Of a DNA stretch of 10,331 nt, positions 1-7,254 are shown in pieces. Both the position numbers and the translations under genes were made by a program. Below the pieces are notes generated by a model. That model had not been told where the DNA came from. It did no database searches and saw nothing but the letters and a program-made list of their open reading frames with translations. The DNA is from Cellvibrionales bacterium UBA2618 (lineage in GTDB: Bacteria; Pseudomonadota; Gammaproteobacteria; Pseudomonadales; Porticoccaceae): NCBI GenBank assembly GCA_002339165.1, contig DDJS01000117.1, forward strand, positions 1-10,331. The letters are read 5' to 3'. Numbering within the stretch: the first letter of the stretch is position 1; the number at the start of each line of letters is the position of its first letter.

Positions 1-74
1 GAGCCTGACCCCATTGATATGCCACACTATAAAATCAGAAGCGTAGCGAGTAATTTTTCTGAGTGATGGCAGTT

Positions 75-81
75 GTTATGT
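75..81 (+). other. Left cassette junction (R''-type core GTTATGT)
   Basis: GTTATGT fits the integron core-site pattern GTTRRRY loosely (T at the second R, as in the downstream R''). It marks the crossover point between the preceding site and this cassette. No R' or L' partner is found in bases 1-74, so the rest of the preceding attC, or an attI, must be outside the window or decayed. Confidence 0.6.
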
Positions 82-544
82 GTGACATAGTTAAACACTC
101 ATCATTGTCCAAAATGCCTTAGGCCCAAAGACACCAAATATTAAGCAGGCTATATAGCAAATATAAAGTGGCGCAATTCGCTTTGCCTTACATGCCCATA
201 TGAACGACCCGATAGACAATCATGACATTGCCGTAGCTGGAAAGCTCATAGGAATAATGGCACAAAAAACCCAACCTGTTGGTAGCATTTTGGAACTAGC
301 CATAATTTCCCCAGCGATATCAAGTTTCCAATCCGGGTTGACGTTATACCAATATACAACTGCAGGTATAACACCTGCCAGAGAGCTTACACAGCCCCCC
401 CAATCCACAATGAAGCCAGTTTTTTCTTTGAGTATTCCATTGTTCTCTGAGGCTTATTACACATAACGCCTTGCTAAGCGGCGCGCACCTTTTGCGCGTC
501 CAGTGGAAGTCGACTTTTGGCCGGAACGATACTTCAGCAAATTG
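76..544 (+). mobile_element. Integron gene cassette (no integrase in window)
   Basis: The interval runs from just after G75, in GTTATGT (75-81), to G544, in the R'' box GTTATGC (544-550). Integron recombination cuts after the G of GTTRRRY. The free circle would therefore join G544 to TTATGT (76-81), giving GTTATGT. That is the exact reverse complement of R' ACATAAC at 461-467, whereas the chromosomal R'' has one mismatch. This match between two sites about 470 bases apart is strong evidence that 76-544 is one cassette inserted by an integron integrase. It carries one broken gene on the opposite strand to the usual cassette direction. No intI gene or attI is visible, and the attC that should precede position 75 lies mostly or wholly outside the window. 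This could be the distal end of a cassette array or an isolated cassette. Confidence 0.75.
91..440 (-). pseudogene. Broken small membrane protein carried by the cassette
   Basis: Reading the minus strand from ATG at 440, the frame begins MEYSKKKLASLWIGG. It shifts at a run of seven G (plus-strand C7, 395-401) and, after restoring one base, continues to TAA at 93-91 with one in-frame TGA (222-220). The repaired product is about 116 residues with three hydrophobic segments, around AGVIPAVVYWY, GWVFCAIIPMSFPATAM and LYICYIACLIFGVFG. The positive charges fit the positive-inside rule: KKK before helix 1, KAKR between helices 2 and 3, and acidic residues in the 1-2 loop. That pattern supports a real former gene rather than chance. 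No family is recognised. The start codon lies 21 bases from the attC, so any promoter of its own would have to sit in or beyond the attC. The homopolymer shift could be a sequencing error; the TGA is harder to explain that way. Confidence 0.55.
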
Positions 545-550
545 TTATGC
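461..550 (+). other. attC recombination site of the cassette
   Basis: Boxes in order: R' ACATAAC (461-467), a 3-base spacer, L' TTGCTAAG (471-478), a central variable part, L'' CTTCAGCAA (532-540), a 3-base spacer ATT, and R'' GTTATGC (544-550). L' pairs with L'' except for one extra C in L'', which is the extrahelical base that sets strand polarity in known attC sites. The two R-L spacers (GCC and ATT) do not pair, as expected for the unpaired central spacers. The variable part contains a smaller hairpin, CGCGCA (482-487) with TGCGCG (493-498). The length of 90 bases is within the normal attC range. The polarity places the cassette to its left. Confidence 0.8.
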
Positions 551-1064
551 ATTTTGAAGCTCCAGTTCAGTTTTGTCCCTTTTGGATATTGTTAAAGCGG
601 TCAGTATGCGCAGCCTACTGTTAGGTGCTATGTGCAGATAACGGCGCCTGAAAACATCCGATGTTACGATCAAGGGCACGATCAATGCGGACGTTAAGAT
701 GCAATAAAATGGAACATCAAAGCTGACGGGGATTGTCGATATTTGCAGTGGTGTTAGAGATTGAAACCACCTCGCGCGCTAGATCGGTTGGCGAGGCTAC
801 TTGCGCCCTTGTCGTGCCGGCACGCGCTTTGAACATGATTCACTCTAAGTATGTTCCCTTAAAGATATCTTACGACTAAATATCGCTCTATCGTCAGCCA
901 TGCAGATACACTTATTTGGGGCTAGGTAACATCGCATGGCTCTTGCTCTTGGTTCTTGGCTTTAAGCACTCAGCGCATACCCCATTAGTAATGCCCTGAT
1001 GGGGGGGGTTAGCATCCAGCCAAAAGGGGACTGCTGCTGCACTGACCACCGCAGCCATCTCGAT
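551..1064. other. Gene-free stretch after the cassette
   Basis: No convincing reading frame, RNA gene or second attC was found here. Minor points are a G8 run at 1001-1008 and a short direct repeat ACGATCAA (about 665 and 678). GTTAGGT near 618 resembles a core site but has no partner box. It probably separates the distal end of the cassette region from ordinary chromosome, or it is a decayed cassette. Confidence 0.5.
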
Positions 1065-1772
1065 CTAGGTGAACACTTCTTGCAAAAAATCGACTAAAAG
1101 CGCCCAGGACCGTCGATCGGCCGTCGACGAATACTGGGTACCAAAGCTCGGGTTATCGGCATCTGGGTTGGTGAACGCGTGCATCGCATCGCCGTAGAGA
1201 TGCATCTGCCAGTCGACATTTTTGTCGCTCATTTCGCGGTAAAAAGACTGCAACTGATCGTCGCCCACCATCGGATCGCGCATGCCATGCAGCGCTAAAA
1301 TCTTTGCGTTAATGGGCTCTTGATTAAGCTGTTCAGAACCGATCAAAAATCCGTGCAAGCTCGCGCTCCCACAGAGGTCTACACCGGTTCTGGCCAGATC
1401 CAAGGCCACCAAACCACCCAAACAATAACCAAAAATGGCAATTTTCGATGGATCGACTCCATCGATGGCAACGACCCGCCGATAGGCTGCGGTCACCCGT
1501 GCGGCCAGTTCGGTGCGGTCGTCCATCAGCGGTTGCATCATGGCTGAATTTTCTTCGACGCTCGACCCCAACACACCGTCGCCATACATATCCAGCGCAA
1601 ACCCCAGATACCCGAGTTCCGCCAATTGCTCCGCTTTGCGGTCGACAAATGCATCGCGACCAACCCAGGTGTGGGCAATGATCACCGCCGGGAAAGTATC
1701 GGCCTCAGGAATAGCGGCATAACCCAAATAGGATTTGCCATCCAGCGAATAGTCTAAAACGTCGGTTTTCAT
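1065..1772 (-). CDS. Dienelactone hydrolase family protein
   Basis: This is a 235-residue alpha/beta hydrolase of the dienelactone hydrolase (DLH) family, a usual length for it, with no signal peptide, so probably cytoplasmic. The nucleophile is Cys117 in FGYCLGG, the acid is probably Asp166 in GMRDPMVG, and the base is His198 in DAMHAF. The classic enzyme has a Glu in its HEWWG-type motif, but here the corresponding stretch is AHTWVGRD (33-40), with Thr in that place. This belongs to a broad, mostly uncharacterised DLH branch, so cleavage of dienelactone itself should not be assumed; a small ester or lactone substrate is likely. The start at 1772 is supported by GGAG at 1784-1781, eight bases upstream. 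It follows the aldehyde dehydrogenase on the same strand after 223 bases, and co-transcription is possible but not shown. Confidence 0.88.
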   Translation of the reverse strand: MKTDVLDYSLDGKSYLGYAAIPEADTFPAVIIAHTWVGRDAFVDRKAEQLAELGYLGFALDMYGDGVLGSSVEENSAMMQPLMDDRTELAARVTAAYRRVVAIDGVDPSKIAIFGYCLGGLVALDLARTGVDLCGSASLHGFLIGSEQLNQEPINAKILALHGMRDPMVGDDQLQSFYREMSDKNVDWQMHLYGDAMHAFTNPDADNPSFGTQYSSTADRRSWALLVDFLQEVFT

Positions 1773-1962
1773 GGTTTAGTCTCCACGTCCTAATCAGCAA
1801 TAACTGACGTCAAAGTAACATTTTTTTGCCTTAGGCTGCGCCATAACCTCCCGACCACGCCCAAAACTCGATGTACTATGACTCTGTCCGCCATCGCGTC
1901 GCTCTATCAGTTCAATAAAAGTTGACTGCTGCATCAAATCACCTATCACTGAACACAACTGA

Positions 1963-1976
1963 TCTGGCGCGCCAGA
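1963..1976. repeat. 14-bp perfect palindrome between ALDH and DLH genes
   Basis: TCTGGCGCGCCAGA is its own reverse complement. It lies 20 bases past the aldehyde dehydrogenase stop and about 190 bases before the DLH start. There is no U-rich tract after it on the minus strand, so it is not a classic terminator. It may be an operator or simply a GC-rich dyad. Confidence 0.4.
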
Positions 1977-1995
1977 ACGCGCTTGACGTACCGGC

Positions 1996-3432
1996 TTACT
2001 TTTGAACCGGTGAATACCCCAAAATAGCCTTTGTTTCAAGGAACTCTTCCATACCCCACTCGCTGAACTCACGGCCGTTACCCGATTGTTTATAGCCACC
2101 AAATGGCGCATTGATGTCGACGTTGGCACCGTTGATATGCACGTTGCCGGCGCGAAGTTGCGCCGCTACCTTTTTGGCCCTTTCGAGGTCATTAGAACTC
2201 ACGTAAGCCGAGAGGCCATAGACCGTATCGTTGGCAATGGCCACCGCTTCCGCTTCGTCTTTGTAGCCAATTAACGATAAAACCGGGCCAAAGATTTCCT
2301 CGCGCGCAATGCTCATGTCGTTGTTCACATTTGAGAAAATTGTTGGCTTAACAAAATAACCCTGATCGAGGCCATCCGGGCGTCCGACACCGCCTGCCTC
2401 CAACTGGGCACCTTCGTCGATGCCTTTTTGTATCAACGCCTGAACCTTTTCAAATTGCAACGCCGAGACCAGCGGCCCGACCTGCGTAGAGGCCTCTTTC
2501 GGATCACCGACGCTGATCTTTTCAGCCGTCGCTTTGGCAATGGCCGCAGCTTCAGCCATTCGGCTTGCCGGCACCAACATGCGCGAAGGCGCATTACAGC
2601 TCTGGCCGGTGTTCATGCACATGCCAACCGTATCTCTAGCGATGACACTGGCAAAATCAGCATCATCGAGGATGATATTGGCAGACTTGCCACCGAGCTC
2701 TTGGGCAACGCGTTTTACCGTATGAGCAGACTCCTGCGCGACTGAAATACCCGCCCGCGTAGAGCCAGTAAAAGACATCATATCGATGTCTGGATGTCCT
2801 GACATGGCAACGCCGACGTTAGTTCCGTCGCCGTTGATCAAGTTAAAAACACCTGGAGGAGTGCCTGCTTCATGCATGATTTCGGCAAATAATATGGCGT
2901 TAAAAGGGGCAATTTCAGACGGCTTGAGAACCATCGTACAACCCGCTGCAATGGCCGGCCCAACTTTCGCGGCAATTTGGTTCATTGGCCAATTCCAGGG
3001 GGTGATCAGGCCACAGACACCGATCGGTTCGCGCACCACATGCGAAGTGCCCTTGTCCTGTGAGAACGTAAAATTTTCCAGCGCCTTTTGGGCAAAAATT
3101 AGATGCCCAAGACCCGCAGGCGCCTGCGCGGCAGTGGCCAGACCCATGGGCGCGCCCATCTCTTCGGACACTGTCTTTGCGATCGCTCCGATCTTATTTT
3201 TGTACGCTTCAATAATCCGGCCTAGCAATGCCAAACGCTGTTCTTTAGAGGTTTTCGAAAAGGTCTTGAACGCCTCCTTGGCGGCGGCAACCGCTGCGTC
3301 CACGTCGACTTTATTGCCCATGGCTATTTGGCCAATGACGCCTCCAGTAGCTGGATTGATCACGTCGAGCATTTCAGTGCTTGATGGCGCAACCCACTCG
3401 CCATTAATATAAAACTTATCTGCATCTTTCAT
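1996..3432 (-). CDS. NAD(P)+-dependent aldehyde dehydrogenase
   Basis: This is a complete 478-residue member of the aldehyde dehydrogenase superfamily, which oxidises an aldehyde to the carboxylic acid in the cytoplasm. All key residues are visible: Asn147 in TPWNWP (oxyanion hole), Lys170 in VLKPSE (cofactor), FTGSTRAG (221-228, Rossmann loop), the general base Glu245 in QELGGKS, the nucleophile Cys279 in NTGQSCN, and Glu379 in EEIFGP (nicotinamide ribose). The C-terminal oligomerisation region includes PFGGYKQSG. The substrate cannot be told from the sequence; aliphatic aldehydes would fit the beta-oxidation gene upstream. The start at 3432 is backed by AGGAG at 3446-3442, nine bases away. 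The gene is downstream of the beta-oxidation enzyme on the same strand with a 346-base gap, which suggests its own promoter. Confidence 0.95.
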   Translation of the reverse strand: MKDADKFYINGEWVAPSSTEMLDVINPATGGVIGQIAMGNKVDVDAAVAAAKEAFKTFSKTSKEQRLALLGRIIEAYKNKIGAIAKTVSEEMGAPMGLATAAQAPAGLGHLIFAQKALENFTFSQDKGTSHVVREPIGVCGLITPWNWPMNQIAAKVGPAIAAGCTMVLKPSEIAPFNAILFAEIMHEAGTPPGVFNLINGDGTNVGVAMSGHPDIDMMSFTGSTRAGISVAQESAHTVKRVAQELGGKSANIILDDADFASVIARDTVGMCMNTGQSCNAPSRMLVPASRMAEAAAIAKATAEKISVGDPKEASTQVGPLVSALQFEKVQALIQKGIDEGAQLEAGGVGRPDGLDQGYFVKPTIFSNVNNDMSIAREEIFGPVLSLIGYKDEAEAVAIANDTVYGLSAYVSSNDLERAKKVAAQLRAGNVHINGANVDINAPFGGYKQSGNGREFSEWGMEEFLETKAILGYSPVQK

Positions 3433-3778
3433 TTTTTATGTCTCCTAAACACAAGCCAAAAAATCGGCGGGAAAATCGTATTTTTCATTTAAAAATCGCA
3501 TAAAGCGGTAATTCAGGTCACCGGTTAAGATTGGAAACTCGGTGATTTTTTTAAACCTCGGAATCGGCGTTATCAATCGCTCTAAAGTGTAAAATCCACC
3601 GGCCTACCTTAAAAAGTCCGGTAGGCTCACGCTCCGATACGATCGGCCCTTACTAGTACAAAACCATGCTGCTGGACAACATCGACGCGGCCAGATAGCG
3701 TCCCACAATAACGTTGAACCCACCATTCATCATGGGGTAAGTGGGTTGGCCGCATGTTTTATTTGACCTGCCCGGCGA
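3433..3778. other. Spacer between the beta-oxidation and ALDH genes
   Basis: The spacer holds the ribosome site of the aldehyde dehydrogenase, a possible promoter (3548-3576), an open frame without a good start (3445-3603, minus) and two hairpins. One hairpin pairs GCCTACC (3602-3608) with GGTAGGC (3620-3626); the other pairs AACCCAC (3717-3723) with GTGGGTT (3741-3747). The second hairpin is just past the beta-oxidation stop and might help end transcription, but no U tract follows. Several tiny frames of 18-42 codons exist and none is convincing. Confidence 0.5.
3548..3576 (-). promoter_or_regulatory. Candidate sigma70 promoter for the ALDH gene
   Basis: On the minus strand TTGATA (3576-3571; 5 of 6 to consensus) is followed after 17 bases by TAAAAA (3553-3548; 4 of 6). 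It lies about 115 bases before the aldehyde dehydrogenase start. The region is AT-rich, so chance matches are easy and the call is weak. Confidence 0.3.
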
Positions 3779-5875
3779 TCAGCCATTTTTTACATCTCGA
3801 AGACTCCCACCCTCGGCAACCAGTCGCTCGAGAAGTGGCGATGGCGTCCAATGCTCTTTGCCGTGCAGTTCCGCGAATTCATTGATTCGCTCCAATGCTC
3901 GCTCGAGGCCGATGGTATTCTCGGCCCAGTACATCGGGCCACCCCGCCAAGCTGGGAAACCGTAACCATTGAGGTAGACGATATCGATATCCGACGCCCG
4001 ATAAGCTATTCCCTCGTCCAAAACATTGCAGCCGATGTTAAACATTGAAAGAAAACAACGTTCGACAATTTCTTCGTCGCTGATCTCGCGTTGCTCGATC
4101 GCAAATTTTTCGGCCGCTTGCACGATCAGCTTTTGGGTAATCGGCGAGGGAATCGGTGTGCGGTTGCCCGGCTCATAATCATACACACCGCCACCGGTTT
4201 TCTGTCCACAGCGCCCCAACTCTACCAGTTGATCGTAAATATAGGATGCGCGAGCTTCACCATCGCTCAAATTAAGATTTTGCCGCATAGAGTAACCGAT
4301 GTCGAGACCCGCCAAGTCCCCCATCGCGATCACCCCCATGGGCATTCCAAAGTTGTATAAAACACCATCAATTTGCTCGGGCGCCGCGCCTTCGAGGATC
4401 AGCATATTGGCCTCGTGCCCGTAACCTCGGAGCATGCGGTTACCAATAAAGCCAAAGCAAACACCCGCCACCGCGCCAACCTTTTTGATCCGCTTACCAA
4501 GTTTTAACGCGGTCGCCAAAACTTCAGGCGCGGTTTTTTCTGCGCGGACAATTTCGAGCATCCGCATGATGTTGGCTGGTGAGAAAAAGTGCATGCCCAG
4601 CATACGCTCTGGTCTATCGACCACCGTCGCGATTTCATCAATATCCAAATAAGAAGTATTGCTGGCCAAAATCGTATCTGGTCTCACCGTATCGCTAAGG
4701 TTTTTAAACACCTCTTTTTTAACATCCATATTCTCAAATACGGCTTCGATGACCAGATCTTTATCCGCCAGGTCGCTGTACTGGGTGGTGCCCGACAACA
4801 GCGCCATACGTTCTTCTACCTGTTCCGCAGTAATGCGGCCCTTTTTTGCGGAGGCTTCGTAGTTGTTACGAATAATACCAAGCCCTTTGTCCAACGCCTC
4901 TTGGCTCATCTCTAAAAGAGTCACCGGAATGCCAACATTGACAAAATTCATAGCGATCCCGCCGCCCATTGTGCCGGCACCGATCATGCCCACAGCATCG
5001 ACAGCAGAAAGTTCAACATCTTTGGCAAGCCCCGGAACCTTGATCGCCTCCCGCTCGGCAAAAAAGACGTATTGCAACGCCTTTGATTGCGGGTCTGCGA
5101 CGCACTCCATTATCATCTTGCGCTCAAAAGCCAACCCTTCGGCAAAGGGCAGATTAACCGCCGCTTGAACCGCTTTAATAGCGCGCTCCGGCGCGTTCAT
5201 ACCACGCGTTTTACGCGCAATTGACGTGCGAAATGCGTCGAAATAGTGCTCATCAAAGGTACCCGCATCGATGGTCATATGCTGGATTTTTCTCAACGGC
5301 GCGTTTTCGGCGACCAGTTCTGCCGCATAAGCAACGGCTTGGTCAACTACATCACCCTCGACAAGGCGATCGATAGCGCCCGCACGATGCGCCACCGACG
5401 CGCGCACCGGATCACCGCTGGTTATGGTCTTAAGCGCAAAATCAACGCCAGCCAACCTCGGCAGTCGCTGCGTACCCTGTGCACCGGGGATGATGCCAAG
5501 TTTAACTTCCGGCAGGCCGATTTTTGTGCTGGGCAGCGCAACACGGTAGTCACAGCCCAGTGCAACTTCTAAACCACCACCAAATGCGGTCCCAAAGAGA
5601 GCAGCAACGATAATTTTGGGGCTGGCACTGATGGCATCGATGACCTCGCTCAATGACGGTGGTTTCGGTGCGCTGCCGAATTCAGTAATATCGGCGCCAG
5701 CCATAAAAGTACGCCCGCGACAGGCCAACACCAACGCCTTGATATCATCGTCAGACGCTGCCTGCTCAACCGCTGACACAAGCCCCGTGCGAACCGCTTG
5801 AGAGATCGCATTGACCGGAGGATGATCGATCCAAATAATCCCAATTGATCCACGTTTTTCTATTTCGCCCTGCAT
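3779..5875 (-). CDS. Fused enoyl-CoA hydratase / 3-hydroxyacyl-CoA dehydrogenase
   Basis: This is a 698-residue beta-oxidation enzyme that hydrates 2-enoyl-CoA and then oxidises (3S)-hydroxyacyl-CoA with NAD+. The N-terminal crotonase domain (about 1-190) has GTAFGGGLEVALGCD (95-109), with Glu103, and LPEVKLGIIPGAQGTQRLPR with Glu123; these two are the usual hydratase acids. The NAD-binding domain (about 291-470) has GMIGAGTMGGG (296-306), NTSYL, and the His429 (MHFFSPA) / Glu441 catalytic pair. The C-terminal domains (about 475-698) include GFIGNR. The layout and length resemble the peroxisomal bifunctional enzyme and FadB/FadJ. I give no symbol because paralogues are common and no thiolase partner gene is adjacent. 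The frame is open to 5941, but the start at 5875 is chosen because GGAG (5886-5883) sits seven bases upstream and the extra 22 residues would run through an inverted repeat. Confidence 0.93.
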   Translation of the reverse strand: MQGEIEKRGSIGIIWIDHPPVNAISQAVRTGLVSAVEQAASDDDIKALVLACRGRTFMAGADITEFGSAPKPPSLSEVIDAISASPKIIVAALFGTAFGGGLEVALGCDYRVALPSTKIGLPEVKLGIIPGAQGTQRLPRLAGVDFALKTITSGDPVRASVAHRAGAIDRLVEGDVVDQAVAYAAELVAENAPLRKIQHMTIDAGTFDEHYFDAFRTSIARKTRGMNAPERAIKAVQAAVNLPFAEGLAFERKMIMECVADPQSKALQYVFFAEREAIKVPGLAKDVELSAVDAVGMIGAGTMGGGIAMNFVNVGIPVTLLEMSQEALDKGLGIIRNNYEASAKKGRITAEQVEERMALLSGTTQYSDLADKDLVIEAVFENMDVKKEVFKNLSDTVRPDTILASNTSYLDIDEIATVVDRPERMLGMHFFSPANIMRMLEIVRAEKTAPEVLATALKLGKRIKKVGAVAGVCFGFIGNRMLRGYGHEANMLILEGAAPEQIDGVLYNFGMPMGVIAMGDLAGLDIGYSMRQNLNLSDGEARASYIYDQLVELGRCGQKTGGGVYDYEPGNRTPIPSPITQKLIVQAAEKFAIEQREISDEEIVERCFLSMFNIGCNVLDEGIAYRASDIDIVYLNGYGFPAWRGGPMYWAENTIGLERALERINEFAELHGKEHWTPSPLLERLVAEGGSLRDVKNG

Positions 5876-5882
5876 AAATTTT

Positions 5883-5886
5883 CTCC
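5883..5886 (-). promoter_or_regulatory. Shine-Dalgarno site fixing the beta-oxidation gene start
   Basis: GGAG on the minus strand, seven bases before ATG 5875. It supports this start over the upstream ATG at 5941. Confidence 0.7.
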
Positions 5887-5894
5887 GAAACGCC

Positions 5895-5928
5895 ACTATA
5901 AAAAGGCAAGGGTGAGGCTTTTTATAGT
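5895..5928. promoter_or_regulatory. Perfect 11-bp inverted repeat before the beta-oxidation gene
   Basis: ACTATAAAAAG (5895-5905) and CTTTTTATAGT (5918-5928) are exact inverted copies separated by 12 bases. The near arm ends 20 bases before the ATG. The far arm contains TATAAA on the minus strand, which could serve as a -10 element, although no good -35 is seen 16-18 bases further out. It could be the operator of a regulator of the gene or a leader hairpin. It does not resemble the FadR or PsrA operator patterns I know. Confidence 0.5.
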
Positions 5929-6178
5929 CCCCCGCAAGCATTAACTGTCTGCCTAGCCATTAAGTTCGCCGACATCAGCGCAAAGCCCCTTTTGTGTAGT
6001 TCAAAAAGCCGAGCACAACGACTAAACACCATCGCGCGGACGGCCCATAATTGCACTAGAAATGCCCTTGTAACCGAACAACTGAACCCTGACCAAAGCC
6101 CCTGTTGACGCCTACCGAGTCAGCCATAGCCAGATGCCTGCGCGGTGTCAAGGGGCCCACAAAACCGCTGCGGCGAGT
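5929..6178. other. Spacer upstream of the beta-oxidation gene
   Basis: With the dyad next to it this makes a 303-base gap. No gene is seen. GCCCC-TG-TTGAC (6098-6109) pairs with GTCAA-GGGGC (6147-6156), leaving a 2-base bulge and a 37-base loop. It is about 20 bases past the stop of the LTxxQ-motif gene and may be a transcript end, but it lacks a U tract. Confidence 0.35.
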
Positions 6179-7072
6179 TTAAAAATATTTTTTATAGTAA
6201 TCTTGGAACTGCTGGAATTGCTCTTGAGTGAGCAGCGATCCGAGCTGTTGCTGTTGCTCTAAAGTCAGATCTATCGGCATGGTCGATTGCATCTGGGGAA
6301 CGATTTCGAGAATGCTGTCTTCAGCGCTGCTGGCATCACTAGTGGGCGGCGATCTAAACAGTTTGCCTATTTCGGATACTTGGTAGTCGTCGAGATTGTC
6401 GATCCCCTTTAGTATCAGCGCTTGCTGCATTTGCTGCTCGAAGTCTTGCATTTCACGGCGTTTGGCGGCTTCGCCGCTACGGTAGGTGTCGAGTTGTTCG
6501 GGGGTCAGTATGTCGGTGAGTTGCTGAGTATAATCGCGGTTGATGGCGTCGGTGCGTTGGCGTATTTTTTCAGACAGCGCCGCCATCTCCTCGCGGGTTT
6601 GCGGTTGCTGCGAGGACGGGGCGAAAAAATCCATACCGACATCGGCTTGGCTATCGATCAACGCCGACAACGCTGCCGACTGCGCAGGGCTCAAATCGAG
6701 CAATTGATCGAGGCGTTGCAACAGCATCTCACCCTGAGATCCGATCAACAGGCTATCGATAAAAGGAAGGGCTGTGGTCATCCCAGGAAAGGCGCGGATT
6801 GGTGTCTGTGGCGGCACGCCTCGACTCGCGCTAGGTTGCAATGGGTGATCTTCCAGTTGCGCTTTAAGCGTTGACACCTGCGCCAACAGACGTCGATTTT
6901 GCGTCGCAAGATCGGTTAGTTTGCCGTTGATAGACGCAATTTCTGGCGTGTTTGACGCGTCATCTGGAACGCTCGAATTCAACAGATACCAGAGCGGAAG
7001 GGCCGCGCCCATAACCGCGGCGACGAGCGCGACGAGGGGAGCTAAATAACGATTTTTGTGCGTGTTGTTCAT
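6179..7072 (-). CDS. Membrane-anchored periplasmic protein with LTxxQ-like motifs
   Basis: This is a 297-residue protein of no family I can name with certainty. An N-terminal hydrophobic helix (about 9-31, YLAPLVALVAAVMGAALPLW) follows a short basic stretch and should anchor it in the inner membrane. Next comes a likely coiled coil (about 44-76), a Pro-rich linker (80-100) and a helical, Gln-rich domain. Four motifs resemble the LTxxQ signature of the Spy/CpxP periplasmic chaperone family: LSPAQ (127-131), LTPEQ (189-193), LTLEQ (269-273) and LTQEQ (281-285). A role in envelope stress or protein folding is an inference only. The start at 7072 is chosen because AAGGAG (7086-7081) lies eight bases upstream and the membrane helix then sits at the N-terminus; the frame stays open to 7195. 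Four 15-bp repeats lie about 180 bases upstream. Confidence 0.8.
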   Translation of the reverse strand: MNNTHKNRYLAPLVALVAAVMGAALPLWYLLNSSVPDDASNTPEIASINGKLTDLATQNRRLLAQVSTLKAQLEDHPLQPSASRGVPPQTPIRAFPGMTTALPFIDSLLIGSQGEMLLQRLDQLLDLSPAQSAALSALIDSQADVGMDFFAPSSQQPQTREEMAALSEKIRQRTDAINRDYTQQLTDILTPEQLDTYRSGEAAKRREMQDFEQQMQQALILKGIDNLDDYQVSEIGKLFRSPPTSDASSAEDSILEIVPQMQSTMPIDLTLEQQQQLGSLLTQEQFQQFQDYYKKYF

Positions 7073-7080
7073 GTGACCTA

Positions 7081-7086
7081 CTCCTT
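7081..7086 (-). promoter_or_regulatory. Shine-Dalgarno site of the LTxxQ protein gene
   Basis: AAGGAG on the minus strand, eight bases before ATG 7072. It favours this start over the upstream start at 7195. Confidence 0.7.
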
Positions 7087-7254
7087 GGTCTGGGGTGCGA
7101 GTGCTGACGTTGCGGTTAACTTGCGTTCGCCGCTGTGCGTTTAGCCATCCTCCATAGGCAATGCGCCAGCGTTTCAGTACCCTTAAACTGGCCAACAGGA
7201 TACGCCACCGCTAACCTTTCTAGGCGCGCATAGATCAGACAGACCGGAGCGGCT

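Noticed and set aside
1..12. GAGCCTGACCCC at the left edge, resembling motifs found near REP-associated transposases
   Set aside because: Only a short match, with no repeat partner and no transposase in the window.
600..710. GTTAGGT, AGATAAC and GTTAAGA as boxes of a second attC
   Set aside because: R and L boxes do not pair in any arrangement I tried, and no extrahelical base pattern appears.
1717..1724. GCATAAC, the sequence expected for the R' box of a next cassette
   Set aside because: It lies inside the intact DLH gene with no attC structure around it.
5876..5941. A 22-residue N-terminal extension of the beta-oxidation enzyme
   Set aside because: It would translate across the inverted repeat, does not look like the family's N-terminus, and a good ribosome site sits at the later ATG.
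7073..7195. A 41-residue N-terminal extension of the LTxxQ protein
   Set aside because: It would bury the membrane anchor internally and ignores the AAGGAG site before ATG 7072.
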